Of a stretch of DNA of 64,000 nucleotides, positions 53,467-62,960 are shown piece after piece. Within the stretch, counting starts at the first letter, position 1, and each line of letters starts with the position of its first letter. Source of the DNA: Neptunomonas japonica DSM 18939 (GTDB lineage Bacteria; Pseudomonadota; Gammaproteobacteria; Pseudomonadales; Balneatricaceae); NCBI RefSeq assembly GCF_000422765.1, contig NZ_AUGR01000002.1, forward strand, positions 62,001-126,000. The letters are read 5' to 3'. Made by a program: the position numbers and the translations under genes. The notes beneath the pieces were generated by a model. That model had not been told where the DNA came from and did not search any database. It saw only the letters and a program-made list of their open reading frames with translations.

Positions 53467-53645
53467 AATGCAAACACTGCTACTGGCTCAGTATTCTATT
53501 TAACAGTATTTAGATAAGAACTACTCGGGCAGTCTGTTATCTGTCTGAATGGCAGGATTACCGTAGTGCTTTGGCTGCAACGTTATCCCGACAGATAATA
53601 CATGCCAATAGTAATGTAAAGTTTTTATATAGTTGTTGGAATGTT

Positions 53646-53668
53646 TAAGGGAGGTCGTGCCTCCCTTA
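53646..53668. terminator. Hairpin between the Lrp gene and the small exported protein gene
   Basis: Nine-bp stem TAAGGGAGG / CCTCCCTTA with a 5-nt loop, 15 bp past the stop of the minus-strand gene. T runs are short on both sides, so its strength is uncertain. Confidence 0.55.
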
Positions 53669-53683
53669 TGCAATATCACAATA

Positions 53684-53980
53684 TTATAGTTGGGCTTCAG
53701 TGGATCCAGTGGGAGCGACTAAACCTGTCAGCGCAACTGTCGTGCTATAAGCGTTAACTAGGTTGTTATTACCATTACCCAAATGGGCTTGTACAGAAGC
53801 ACCTAAGTCAGATAGTGGGCTACCAACAGATGCAAAACCTTGGGCAGTTGCCACATGGCCCGTAGCTAGGTTAGCTTCAACAGACTGAGCAGAAAAATTA
53901 TTTAAACCACCGGCGAATGCCTGAGAAGTTAAAAGAGCAGAAGAAAGAAGAGCTGTAGTTAGTAAAGTTTTCATGGTCAT
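53684..53980 (-). CDS. Small exported protein of unknown function
   Basis: 98 aa, family not recognised. A clear Sec signal peptide (MKTLLTTALLSSALLTSQAFA) leaves a mature protein of about 75 residues beginning GGLNNFSAQS. It is rich in Gly, Asn, Ala and Ser, with GNGNNN near the middle and no Cys. The true start may be the third codon (MKTLL), with AAGGAA upstream. It lies alone between the Lrp and SLC13-type genes. The composition suggests a surface or periplasmic structural peptide, but nothing further can be said. Confidence 0.65.
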   Translation of the reverse strand: MTMKTLLTTALLSSALLTSQAFAGGLNNFSAQSVEANLATGHVATAQGFASVGSPLSDLGASVQAHLGNGNNNLVNAYSTTVALTGLVAPTGSTEAQL

Positions 53981-54278
53981 TTCCTTAAAGTAGTTCAGCG
54001 TGTTTCGCTGTTGATGGTGCTACTTTAAAACCAGCAGCTGAAACCAAACTGAAATAGGAAAACTTTTTACTTTTTACTTTTTAAGTAAAGCTTATATATT
54101 TCTTGATTCATCAATACCGACACCTTGCCGTCACTCATGCTAGCAACGCTCGTATACAAGTAATTATCTACCTCAATTTTTCTGAGGTAGAACCTCCAGA
54201 TAAACAATTAGATTAGCCTAGTGCTTAGGTGGCAAAGTTACCCCATTACAGGATAAGTGCCGCAAGCAAGGTTTATTT
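53981..54278. promoter_or_regulatory. Repeat- and hairpin-bearing region upstream of the SLC13-type gene
   Basis: 298 bp without a supported gene. It holds three tandem CTTTTTA units (54063-54083) and an inverted repeat CTACCTCA / TGAGGTAG (54168-54175 and 54183-54190). A competing ACCTC at 54192-54196 could pair with the second arm. The hairpin lies about 90 bp before the transporter ATG and could regulate it. Confidence 0.4.
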
Positions 54279-55748
54279 ATGACAAAACAAACATCCCCTT
54301 CGAATAGCCCATTGGCAGAAAATATTGTCGAAACCAATAGTTCATCAATACTGAAGAATAGACTCTTACAGATACTCAATAATCGTATATGGCACATTTT
54401 TATTATCGTAGTTGCTGCTATATGTGCTGCAGGGACCGCGGTACAGTTTGTCTCTATCGATATGGCTGTTGTCGCTGGGCTAACGGTATTTTGTATTGGC
54501 TTATGGGCCACGGCTGCCGTTCCTGAGTATTGGCCAGCGCTGGCGTTTTTTCTCGTTGCTGTGGTCTTTGAAATAGCACCTGCAGAGGTTGTGTTCTCAG
54601 GCTTTCACTCATCAACTTTTTGGCTGTTATTTAGCGGTATGGTTATTGGTGTAGCTATACGCCATACAGGAATTGGTAAACGTGCAGCGGGCCTTTTGTC
54701 ACGCATGTTAGGGTTGCGCTATAGCCGTGTTATTTTAGGTATTGTTGTCTTTAGCGTCTTACTTGCTTTTGTGATGCCCTCTTCGATGGGACGTATTGTT
54801 TTATTGATTCCTATTATTATTGCTCTTGCGGATCATATGGAATACAGCTCAACCTCTAATGGGCGCATAGGAATGCTTACGGCGGCGGCTTTCGGTACAT
54901 GGTTACCCGCGTTCGCTATTTTACCTTCCAATGCACCTAATATGATTTTGGCTGGAATGGCAGAAAATCTATATGCATACGACGTTTCTTATTGGAGCTA
55001 TTTGCTGCTGCACTTTCCTGTATTAGGTCTTATTAAAGCGGGCTGCTTGGTTTTACTCATTGTTTGGATGTTTCCAGACAGAGACCCTGTCCATAAAGAG
55101 TTATATAAAGACGATAACGTCGCAATGAACTCTACGCAATGGCACTTAGTTGCCTTGCTGGGTGTGTGTCTTGCCTTTTGGCTCTGTGATGGTATTCATC
55201 ATATTTCCCCTGGGTGGGTAGGCTTAGCCGCTGCACTTTATTGCCTTTGGCCGTATTCTAACCTGACCTCAAAAAACTGCTTAGATAAAGATATAAAGTA
55301 TGGGTCACTTTTTTTTGTCGCGGGCATTATGGGCTTAGGTGCGGTTATTTCTTCAACTGGCTTGGGTGAAGTAATGGTACAAAGTTTGAGTGGGTTCGCT
55401 GGCTTTTCAAGCGAGCGACCGTTGTGGAATGTTATCGCGTTGACGGTAATCTCTACATTGGTTGCATTGTTGGCAAGTTTACCGAGTGTGCCCGCGGTTA
55501 TGAGTCCTATTAGTGATAACTTGGCGAGCATTACAGGTTTACCTTTGGGCACAGTACTCATGACACAGGTCTTAGCCTTTTCCAACGTGTTTTTGCCCTA
55601 TCAGTCTCCACCCTTAATTATGGCTATGCAGCTGGGTAACCTACCGTTGGGTGCAATGAGCAAGTTGTGCATAGCATTGTTCGTCTGTAGCACGCTAATA
55701 TTGATTCCACTAGACATATTGTGGTGGCACTTTCTAGACGTGTTTTAA
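54279..55748 (+). CDS. SLC13 (DASS)-family anion permease
   Basis: 489-aa inner-membrane protein with about twelve helices after a polar N-terminal tail of about 35 residues. Family features are the two re-entrant Ser/Asn/Pro motifs: FVMPSSMGRIVLLIPIII and WLPAFAILPSNAPNMIL in the first half, and LLASLPSVPAVMSPISDNLA and NVFLPYQSPPLIMAMQ in the second. Members carry dicarboxylates, sulfate or other anions with Na+. The exact substrate cannot be told. A LysR gene follows 55 bp downstream in the same direction. Confidence 0.85.
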   Translation: MTKQTSPSNSPLAENIVETNSSSILKNRLLQILNNRIWHIFIIVVAAICAAGTAVQFVSIDMAVVAGLTVFCIGLWATAAVPEYWPALAFFLVAVVFEIAPAEVVFSGFHSSTFWLLFSGMVIGVAIRHTGIGKRAAGLLSRMLGLRYSRVILGIVVFSVLLAFVMPSSMGRIVLLIPIIIALADHMEYSSTSNGRIGMLTAAAFGTWLPAFAILPSNAPNMILAGMAENLYAYDVSYWSYLLLHFPVLGLIKAGCLVLLIVWMFPDRDPVHKELYKDDNVAMNSTQWHLVALLGVCLAFWLCDGIHHISPGWVGLAAALYCLWPYSNLTSKNCLDKDIKYGSLFFVAGIMGLGAVISSTGLGEVMVQSLSGFAGFSSERPLWNVIALTVISTLVALLASLPSVPAVMSPISDNLASITGLPLGTVLMTQVLAFSNVFLPYQSPPLIMAMQLGNLPLGAMSKLCIALFVCSTLILIPLDILWWHFLDVF

Positions 55749-55803
55749 GAGGCTCTTCTTTTTTATTGATAGATCATAGTAAGAACTTTCTGGTAGGAAC
55801 TAA

Positions 55804-56688
55804 ATGGAAATTCATCAACTAAAAACACTAGTGACTGTTGCGCGAGAAGGGAGTATCACTCGCGCAGCTGAACGGCTTTATTTAAGTCAACCTGCGGTGA
55901 GTGCACATATAAAAGCCATTGAAGAAACACTGGGTCTTACCTTGTTTGAGCGTACTCCTAAAGGAATGAGTTTGACTAGCGACGGTAAGCGGTTACTTGC
56001 AAAAGCAGAGCACACCTTATTAGTGCATCGAGAGTTTATTGAGGAAGCCGCCAGTATTAAAGAGAGTGTTTCTGGGAAGTTGCATATTGGTGCTGGTGGT
56101 AACGAGAGTACAGAAATACTAGGTCAGCTGCTTATGCGCCTTTCTGATAGCTATCCCCAGCTAGAGGTAGTTGTTCATCAATATGCAACTTCGCTCGATA
56201 TTCTTAACGGTATCCGTGATGCGCATTTAGATGCGGGTTTCTACAGTGAAGTGGGAGAATCCGATGCAATGTTTACTACGGTAGAGGTTTCTCGCTTTGG
56301 TATTTTTTTAGCGGCGCCTTTAGGGCTGGTGGCTATTGAGCAGCCCCTAGACTGGTCTGTGCTCGCAGAGTTGCCTTGGATATGTCCTACGTCTAGTACT
56401 TGCTGTGGGCGTGCAGCAGAGCGTCTATTTCAGGAACATTCGATACAGCCTAAGCAAGTTATCAGTATTGATGGTGAAAGCGTTACACGCACCTTGATTG
56501 CGGGTGGTGTTGGTATCGGCCTCTTACATGCTAATGCAGCTAAGGATGCACTCACTAATGGTGATGTGGAATTGCTGTGTGAGGTGCAAAGTACGGTTAG
56601 AGTACTATTTGCACACCTTTCTAGACGTAACCAAGACCCTTTACTAAACGCGGTAAGTTCTCTGTTAGGTGAGGCACTTGCTCTGTGA
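55804..56688 (+). CDS. LysR-family transcriptional regulator
   Basis: 294 aa. N-terminal winged helix (MEIHQLKTLVTVAREGSITR, then AAERLYLSQPAVSAHIKAIE) and an effector domain (about residues 90-290) with CPTSSTCCGRAAERLFQEHS. AGGA lies 5 nt before the ATG. It is downstream of and co-directional with the SLC13-type gene, which may be its target or operon partner. Confidence 0.9.
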   Translation: MEIHQLKTLVTVAREGSITRAAERLYLSQPAVSAHIKAIEETLGLTLFERTPKGMSLTSDGKRLLAKAEHTLLVHREFIEEAASIKESVSGKLHIGAGGNESTEILGQLLMRLSDSYPQLEVVVHQYATSLDILNGIRDAHLDAGFYSEVGESDAMFTTVEVSRFGIFLAAPLGLVAIEQPLDWSVLAELPWICPTSSTCCGRAAERLFQEHSIQPKQVISIDGESVTRTLIAGGVGIGLLHANAAKDALTNGDVELLCEVQSTVRVLFAHLSRRNQDPLLNAVSSLLGEALAL

Positions 56689-56753
56689 ACACCCCCGCAG
56701 ATGGATAGTTTTTCTTGTTGTAGTTCGTCTTATCTACCCGGCATTACTATGAG

Positions 56754-57683
56754 TCACTCGCGTATTAGTTTGCGATATTGAGCGGGGGTTATACCAACAT
56801 ACTGCCTGAAGGTACGCCCAAAATGGCTTTGGTTACTGAAGCCACATTGTAGTCCTATAGCGCTTAAGGATGTCAGCTCCTCTTCATGCTGTGAACTGGC
56901 TAGTAGCTCTTTAGCATGGTCAATTCTTAGTTGGGTAAGGTATTGGTGTGGAGTACATGCCATGCTCGTTCGGAACATTCGATTAAAATGAAAGGGGCTC
57001 AGCTGTGCTACGCCAGCAAGATCTTCTAATGATACGGCCTCTCCTAATCTGCTGTGAAGGTATTCAATAACACGATTACGCACAGCTGTTGTTAAACCCC
57101 CACGAAATAACTCAGGTGCAGTGCCAAGGCGTATATGCTGTTTAAGCAGATGCAGCATTATTGCTTCGCTGCCCTGTTGCAAAGCTAGGAAGTCACTACT
57201 GTCTTGCCAATGCAGTGGCAAGACTTCGTTATGCAGTATTTGTACTAACTGCGGATCATTTACATAGGTTAAGTCAGGCAATTCTATACAGCGTGGATCT
57301 AGGTCGAAAGCCGTGATGGCTAGCTTTCGAATAGCATCGTCACTGAAGTACAGATGTATGAATTCAAGATGGCTTTCTATCTCCCATTTTGAATCATGCC
57401 CAACCGGGAAAAGACAAACACTGCCTGGTTCCCCTCTGAGTTGCGGTAGATCGCATCGACGGACCTGCGTGCCTCCACCTTGAAGATAAATACTCAGTGT
57501 ATGGTGACTAAGGTTTTGGTAGGTCACACGATCCCAGTCGTTAGCCCAATGGGCAAAGCTAAGACCTCCAGGTAGTTCACAGATATTTCTTTGTACAGCA
57601 TTTGAGGCCGCTAGTGTGTCATCCACCCTACTGGATGGCTGCTTACAGGGGCTATGTTCTCGTGCGGTAATTAGCTGCGTCAT
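56754..57683 (-). CDS. AraC-family transcriptional regulator
   Basis: 309 aa. The N-terminal part (about residues 30-150) is a divergent sensing domain with HHTLSIYLQGGGTQVRR. The C-terminal double HTH (VSLEDLAGVAQLSPFHFNRM; LSAIGLQCGFSNQSHFGRTF) is canonical. It diverges from an EamA transporter gene across 146 bp, the same regulator-exporter layout as at 41.9-43.7 kb. No clear Shine-Dalgarno was seen at the chosen ATG. Confidence 0.87.
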   Translation of the reverse strand: MTQLITAREHSPCKQPSSRVDDTLAASNAVQRNICELPGGLSFAHWANDWDRVTYQNLSHHTLSIYLQGGGTQVRRCDLPQLRGEPGSVCLFPVGHDSKWEIESHLEFIHLYFSDDAIRKLAITAFDLDPRCIELPDLTYVNDPQLVQILHNEVLPLHWQDSSDFLALQQGSEAIMLHLLKQHIRLGTAPELFRGGLTTAVRNRVIEYLHSRLGEAVSLEDLAGVAQLSPFHFNRMFRTSMACTPHQYLTQLRIDHAKELLASSQHEEELTSLSAIGLQCGFSNQSHFGRTFRQYVGITPAQYRKLIRE

Positions 57684-57829
57684 GGTTTTAGTCTATCACC
57701 AGTGTTTGACAGGGTGTTTGTTAATTGATGTGTTGCTACCAGCTAACCGCAAGATAAGAACAAAATAGCAAGATCATGATATCTGCTCCTAGGAATAAGT
57801 CTTAGCATGCTAGGTCTTAGGAGAAAGCC

Positions 57830-58729
57830 ATGAATGCATTTTTATATTTAAACACGGTATTAATTTGGGGTACGACGTGGATAGCCATCCATTGGCAGGC
57901 AGGTGAGGTGCCTGTTCTCGCATCAGTATTTTATCGCTTTGCTATTGCGGGTGTAGTGCTGCTGCCGTTGCTCTACTTGTTCCGACGTGTACAAACCACA
58001 ACGCGAGCGGATCACGGCTTTATGCTGCTGCAAGGTGTATGTTTGTTCTCAATGAATTTCGTATGTTTTTACACAGCAAGTCATACTATTGCTAGTGGGC
58101 TGTTGTCAGTTATTTTCTCTGCTGCCACCTTATTCAACGCAATGAATAGTCGATTGTTTTGGGGAGAGCGCCCCTCTTCTGAAGTTTTTTTCGCAGGAAT
58201 TTTAGGCGTGTTTGGGCTTTGCTTAATGTTTTGGCCTGAGCTTAGCCGTAACGGTTTTGAGCTATCTGATTTAAAAGGAATTGGTTTGGGGCTATTGGGT
58301 ACATACCTTTTCTCATTAGGAAATATGATTTCCTTGAGGCACAGCAAACAAGGGCTGAAGCCGTTAACAAGCAATGGTTATGCAATGATCTATGGTGCAC
58401 TCTTTCTTGCAGGCTTGATATGGATTACTGGTACGCCTTTGATATGGGATTCGAGTTCTCGTTATGTCGGGAGTCTGCTGTATTTGGCTATTATTGGGAC
58501 GGTTATAGGCTTTACTGCTTACTTGTCTTTAGTTGGTCGTATTGGCGCTAACAAAGCAGCCTATGCGACTGTAATGTTTCCTGTTGTCGCGCTTAGCCTT
58601 TCGACCGTTTTTGAAGGTTATGTGTGGAGCCTTAGCAGCGTGGTTGGCTTGTTATTGGTTTTGTTAGGCAATGGTTTAATATTGGGTGTTCGTTTACCTG
58701 GACGTGGCTTTTTAAATAAAAGTGCTTAA
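57830..58729 (+). CDS. EamA/DMT-family transporter
   Basis: 299 aa with ten predicted membrane helices in two EamA repeats. The N-terminus NTVLIWGTTWIAIHWQAGEV and the second-half GTVIGFTAYLSLVGRIGANK are typical of the family. TAGGAG lies 6 nt before the ATG. It is clearly different in sequence from the EamA protein at 42.8 kb, so this is not a recent duplication. A perfect parS site begins 7 bp after the stop. Confidence 0.88.
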   Translation: MNAFLYLNTVLIWGTTWIAIHWQAGEVPVLASVFYRFAIAGVVLLPLLYLFRRVQTTTRADHGFMLLQGVCLFSMNFVCFYTASHTIASGLLSVIFSAATLFNAMNSRLFWGERPSSEVFFAGILGVFGLCLMFWPELSRNGFELSDLKGIGLGLLGTYLFSLGNMISLRHSKQGLKPLTSNGYAMIYGALFLAGLIWITGTPLIWDSSSRYVGSLLYLAIIGTVIGFTAYLSLVGRIGANKAAYATVMFPVVALSLSTVFEGYVWSLSSVVGLLLVLLGNGLILGVRLPGRGFLNKSA

Positions 58730-58735
58730 GCCTAA

Positions 58736-58751
58736 TGTTTCACGTGAAACA
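58736..58751. other. parS centromere site
   Basis: TGTTTCACGTGAAACA is a perfect 16-bp palindrome identical to the conserved bacterial parS core. It lies in the intergenic space after the EamA gene, about 43 kb from the oriC candidate and 46 kb from parB. ParB should load here and spread over the flanking DNA. Confidence 0.93.
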
Positions 58752-58768
58752 TTGTAATAGCAGGCAAT

Positions 58769-58796
58769 AAAAAAACCGGCCTAAGCCGGTTTTTTT
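58769..58796. terminator. Bidirectional terminator between the EamA gene and glyS
   Basis: Stem AAAAAAACCGGC / GCCGGTTTTTTT with a CTAA loop and A/T runs on both sides. It serves the convergent EamA and glyS transcripts and lies 17 bp from parS. Confidence 0.9.
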
Positions 58797-58819
58797 ATAT
58801 ACAGTAAAATAAGTATTGT

Positions 58820-60871
58820 TTAGCTGTTCAGCAACGAAATATCTGCAGTACGTAAGAACAAAGCACGAAGCTTGGCAAGAATCGCTATACGATTATTGCG
58901 AACCTTAATGTCTTCATCCATAACCATTACAGCATCGAAGAACGCATCAACATCAGTCTGGAGTGTAGCTAACTCAGCAAGTGCCTTGGTATAGTCACCG
59001 GCTTCGAAAAGTGGCTGTATACGGCTTTGCAATGCATCAACACTGTTGTTTAGAGCAACTTCTTCAGCTTGGTTAAGTAGTGGTGCTTCGACAGAAGCTG
59101 ATTCGCTGGTTTTATTTTTGGCAAGAATGTTAGAAACACGTTTATTCGCAGCAGCCAGTGATGCGGCTTGTGGCAATGCCTTAAAGTTATTTACAGCGTT
59201 AACACGCTTATCAAAGTCTAAAGGTTGTGTTGGACGAACAGCAACAACGGCAAGGTAGCTATCAATAGAAACCCCTTTGTCTTCATACCATGCGCGTAGT
59301 CGCTCCAGCATAAAGTCTGTTACCTGCTTCGTTGCAGTATCTGCAGCGGGTAAATCTTTATGCAAAGAAACCGCTTTAGCAACAACGTCTGTTAGGTCGA
59401 GGTTTAATTCGCGTTCAATGATAATGCGAAGGATACCTAATGAAGCACGACGAAGTGCGAATGGGTCTTTAGAGCCTGTAGGTGGCTGCTTGATACCAAA
59501 CAAGCCAGTCAGTGTATCTAAACGATCCGCCAAGGCAACAGCAATACCGGCATTGCTTGCAGGCAGTTCGTCCCCAGCAAATTTTGGAAGATATTGCTCG
59601 TTGATAGCTGTAGCCACTTCGTTAGCTTCACCATCATTCAATGCATAGTGATAACCCATGAGGCCTTGGAGGTCTGTGAATTCGAATACCATGTCACTAA
59701 GTAAGTCACCTTTTGAAAGGTACCCTGCTCTTTTAGCATTATCTACATCAGTGTTCAGAAGCTCTGCTATATAGCCTGCCAACTCAGAAATGCGCTTGGC
59801 TTTATCAAGTACAGTGCCTAATTGGTTTTGAAAAACTACGCTAGATAGCTTTTCCACTCGTGACTCAAGTGTAGTCTTCTTATCTGTCTCAAAGAAGAAT
59901 GCAGCATCAGCTAAGCGAGGACGAATAACTTTTTCGTTACCTGCGATAACCTGTTGAGGGTCTTTAGATTCAATGTTGGCAACAGTAATGAAGTAAGGCA
60001 TCAGGCTGCCTTCACTGTCTACTGCATGAAAGTACTTCTGGTTTTCTTTCATGGATAGAATGAGTGCTTCAGGAGGAACATCAAGAAAGCGCTCTTCAAA
60101 GCGGCCAGTAAGTGCGACTGGCCACTCATTTAGGGCAGTAACTTCATCAAGCAGTTCAGGGTCGATTTCTGCTGTGCCACCAATATCGCTGCCTGCTTTA
60201 ATGATCTGAGCTTCAATTTTAGCGCGGCGTTTTGCAAAATCAGTAATGACATAGCCTGGTGAAAGTAGTTTTTCTTCATACTCGGAGGCTGCCATCAACT
60301 CAATTTCTTGGTTGTAATGGAAGCGATGGCCGCGTGTTTTGCGTCCTGAAGTCACACCCAAAATTTCAGCTGGAACTACTTCATCTCCAAATAGTATTAC
60401 TAACCATTTAGATGGTCTTACGAACTCAATGCGGCTCGCACCCCAGCGCATGCGCTTTGGAATGGGTAGTGCATTAATTGAATCTTGTATAAAGCTAGGC
60501 AGCAACGAAATGGTATCGCTACCCTTTTCTGTTGCGCGAAATACAAAGTAATCACCTTTGTTAGTTTCAAGCACTTCGAGCTCGCTAGCCGAAATACCAC
60601 AAGAGCGAGCAAAGCCATCTATGGCTTGCTGCGGTGCTTTACAAGATGGGCCGCGTTTCTCAACAGCGGTATCGGGTTGTTCGCTGCTCAATGCAGAAAT
60701 TTTAACGGCTAAGCGGCGCGGAGCTGCAAATGAACTGACTTCTCCAAAGCTAATATTGGCTTTAGTCAGGGCATCGGTAATGCCTTTGGTAAAGGCATTA
60801 GATAGGTTATTGAGGGCCTTCGGTGGCAACTCTTCAGTACCGAGTTCTACCAGGAAATCACGTGCTGTCAT
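58820..60871 (-). CDS. glyS: Glycine-tRNA ligase beta subunit
   Basis: Beta subunit of the alpha2beta2 bacterial glycyl-tRNA synthetase; contacts tRNA. The 683-aa protein begins DFLVELGTEELPPKAL, has MRWGASRIEFVRPSKWLVIL (about residues 140-159), an HD-like middle region, and a C-terminal anticodon-binding domain (FDAVMVMDEDIKVRNNRIAI). Its ATG overlaps the glyQ stop (TAATG), so the two are translationally coupled. A shared terminator follows. Confidence 0.97.
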   Translation of the reverse strand: MTARDFLVELGTEELPPKALNNLSNAFTKGITDALTKANISFGEVSSFAAPRRLAVKISALSSEQPDTAVEKRGPSCKAPQQAIDGFARSCGISASELEVLETNKGDYFVFRATEKGSDTISLLPSFIQDSINALPIPKRMRWGASRIEFVRPSKWLVILFGDEVVPAEILGVTSGRKTRGHRFHYNQEIELMAASEYEEKLLSPGYVITDFAKRRAKIEAQIIKAGSDIGGTAEIDPELLDEVTALNEWPVALTGRFEERFLDVPPEALILSMKENQKYFHAVDSEGSLMPYFITVANIESKDPQQVIAGNEKVIRPRLADAAFFFETDKKTTLESRVEKLSSVVFQNQLGTVLDKAKRISELAGYIAELLNTDVDNAKRAGYLSKGDLLSDMVFEFTDLQGLMGYHYALNDGEANEVATAINEQYLPKFAGDELPASNAGIAVALADRLDTLTGLFGIKQPPTGSKDPFALRRASLGILRIIIERELNLDLTDVVAKAVSLHKDLPAADTATKQVTDFMLERLRAWYEDKGVSIDSYLAVVAVRPTQPLDFDKRVNAVNNFKALPQAASLAAANKRVSNILAKNKTSESASVEAPLLNQAEEVALNNSVDALQSRIQPLFEAGDYTKALAELATLQTDVDAFFDAVMVMDEDIKVRNNRIAILAKLRALFLRTADISLLNS

Positions 60872-61824
60872 TACTTATCCTCCTGATGAGCTGCTAATAT
60901 TTCGTTGCGTAATGCTTCAGGCGCCAGCGGGAAGCCAAGCTCTTTACGCGTGTTATAGTAGCCTTGTGCAACACCGCGGGCTAAGGTTCTAACGCGTAAT
61001 ATATAGCGCTGTCGTTCTGTCACCGAAATGGCATGGCGAGCATCAAGCAGGTTAAATGTATGAGAAGCTTTTAGAACTTGCTCGTAAGCTGGTAGTGGCA
61101 AATTGACTTCAAGAAGCTTGTTACATTCTGCTTCGTAGTGATCAAAATTCTCAAAAAGTTTTGGCACATCGGCGTGTTCAAAGTTGTAAGTAGATTGCTC
61201 TACTTCGTTTTGGTGGAATACATCGCCATAGGTCACTACGCTGCCGTCCGGGCTTTTTGCCCAAATGAGATCATATACGCTATCGACGTTTTGCAAATAC
61301 ATAGCAATACGTTCAAGGCCATAAGTGATCTCACCTGTAACGGGGTAGCATTCTAATCCGCCGGCTTGTTGAAAGTATGTGAATTGCGATACTTCCATTC
61401 CGTTAAGCCAGATTTCCCAGCCTAAACCCCAAGCACCTAATGTCGGTGATTCCCAGTTATCTTCTACAAAGCGCACATCATGGACCAGTGGGTCAACACC
61501 AACACGTTGTAGTGATTCCAAATACAGCTCTTGGATATTATCTGGTGAAGGCTTCAGTGCAACTTGGAATTGATAATAATGTTGCAGGCGGTTTGGGTTC
61601 TCACCATAGCGGCCGTCTGTTGGGCGTCGGCTTGGTTGAACATAGGCTGAGCGCCATGTCTCTGGCCCTATTGCACGCAAGAATGTAGCAGGATGGAATG
61701 TCCCCGCACCCACTTCCATATCCAGAGGCTGAATGATAACGCAGCCCTGTTCAGCCCAATAGGTTTGGAGTGCCAGGATCAATCCCTGGAACGTACTTAC
61801 ATCCGGAGTCACATTGTCCGTCAC
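60871..61824 (-). CDS. glyQ: Glycine-tRNA ligase alpha subunit
   Basis: Catalytic subunit; activates glycine with ATP. The conserved region begins [20 protein letters not shown] and continues with [20 protein letters not shown] and [20 protein letters not shown], the class II motifs of this family. I place the start at GTG 61824 (317 aa), because GGTGG lies 5 nt upstream. The ATG at 61836 gives four more residues without a Shine-Dalgarno, and the frame is open to 61878. E. coli GlyQ has 303 residues. Confidence 0.93.
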   Translation of the reverse strand: MTDNVTPDVSTFQGLILALQTYWAEQGCVIIQPLDMEVGAGTFHPATFLRAIGPETWRSAYVQPSRRPTDGRYGENPNRLQHYYQFQVALKPSPDNIQELYLESLQRVGVDPLVHDVRFVEDNWESPTLGAWGLGWEIWLNGMEVSQFTYFQQAGGLECYPVTGEITYGLERIAMYLQNVDSVYDLIWAKSPDGSVVTYGDVFHQNEVEQSTYNFEHADVPKLFENFDHYEAECNKLLEVNLPLPAYEQVLKASHTFNLLDARHAISVTERQRYILRVRTLARGVAQGYYNTRKELGFPLAPEALRNEILAAHQEDK

Positions 61825-62061
61825 GGAAACCACCATTTTGAAATAGAGTGAAAAATTTAGCGCTAAATTATACACCATTGGCTTTGTTTTTCCTTTTCAA
61901 AACGCAGCACAACGGGCCGAAATCATCTAAGTGGGTGGTATCCTGTTAAATGTGAGCTCAGCTAATTGTAGTAATTAGTACAAATTAATTATGAATATCT
62001 GTTTTATTAATTTTTTTGAGCAGGATTATATATAATGTCATTTTTGTTTTGAGGGCGTGCG

Positions 62062-62958
62062 ATGAAGCACTTGAAAGCTATTCTCGCTATTGTAGTATTA
62101 GGGTTGATGTCATTACTTCCATTAAAGTGGGCTCAGTCGTTAGGTGCTTTTATTGGTAAGCGATCATCAAAAAATCATGGCTCAAACTTGTATCGTATTA
62201 CTAAGATTAATGTTGATCTGTGTTTTCCTGAGCTGTCTCCCGAACAAAAAAAGAAGCTTATTACTACCAGCCTTATAGAAACTGGTAAGACATTTTCAGA
62301 GATGGGTATGTCTTGGTTATGGCCTCCCGCGCGCTCTCTTAAAACTATTAAGCAAGTAAATAATGAGTCACTCGTTGAAGAGAGCTTGTCACATGGTAAG
62401 GGCGTTATCCTGATTGCTCCTCATCTTGGTAACTGGGAAATTCTCAATTTATATTTGTCTGGTCGTTATACTTTTACGGCTATGTATCGTCCTCCAAAAC
62501 TAAAATTGATGGACGATATGATTAAAAAGATGCGGGCACGCTTAGGTACAAAGCTTGCTGCTGCTGATGCTTCAGGTGTCAGGATTGTTATGAAGGCACT
62601 TAAGCGAGGTGAGATGGTTGGAATACTGCCCGATCAAGAGCCAGCTATTGGTGGTGAGTACGCTTCTTTTTTTGGTAATTCTGCTTACACTATGAAGCTG
62701 CTACCACAACTCGCCAAACAAACGGGGGCTAAGGTTATCTGTGGTTATGCCGAGCGTTTGGGAAATGGTGAAGGCTTTAATCTTCATTTCATTGAAGCAG
62801 ACCCTTCTATCTACGAGAAAGACCTGTCAGTAGCAATTGACGGGATGAATCGCTCAGTAGAGCGCTGTGTTAGAGCGCTTCCTGAGCAGTATCAGTGGGA
62901 ATATAAGCGTTTTGATCATCAGCCTGAAGGTGTATTAAGGCCCTATCGGAAGCACTGA
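62062..62958 (+). CDS. LpxL/HtrB-family lysophospholipid/lipid A acyltransferase
   Basis: 298-aa inner-membrane acyltransferase with an N-terminal membrane segment (about residues 4-22). The catalytic HX4E motif is in IAPHLGNWEIL (about residues 113-123), followed by MYRPPK and GILPDQEP, all typical of late acyltransferases of lipid A and related enzymes. In Pseudomonas an LpxL-like gene also lies near glyQ. The acceptor (lipid A or ornithine/phospholipid) cannot be decided. GAGGG precedes the ATG. It converges with trkH across 2 bp. Confidence 0.87.
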   Translation: MKHLKAILAIVVLGLMSLLPLKWAQSLGAFIGKRSSKNHGSNLYRITKINVDLCFPELSPEQKKKLITTSLIETGKTFSEMGMSWLWPPARSLKTIKQVNNESLVEESLSHGKGVILIAPHLGNWEILNLYLSGRYTFTAMYRPPKLKLMDDMIKKMRARLGTKLAAADASGVRIVMKALKRGEMVGILPDQEPAIGGEYASFFGNSAYTMKLLPQLAKQTGAKVICGYAERLGNGEGFNLHFIEADPSIYEKDLSVAIDGMNRSVERCVRALPEQYQWEYKRFDHQPEGVLRPYRKH

Positions 62959-62960
62959 GA

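Noticed and set aside
60558-60992. 144-codon plus-strand open frame
   Set aside because: Antisense to glyS and the glyQ 3' end, whose products are unmistakable.
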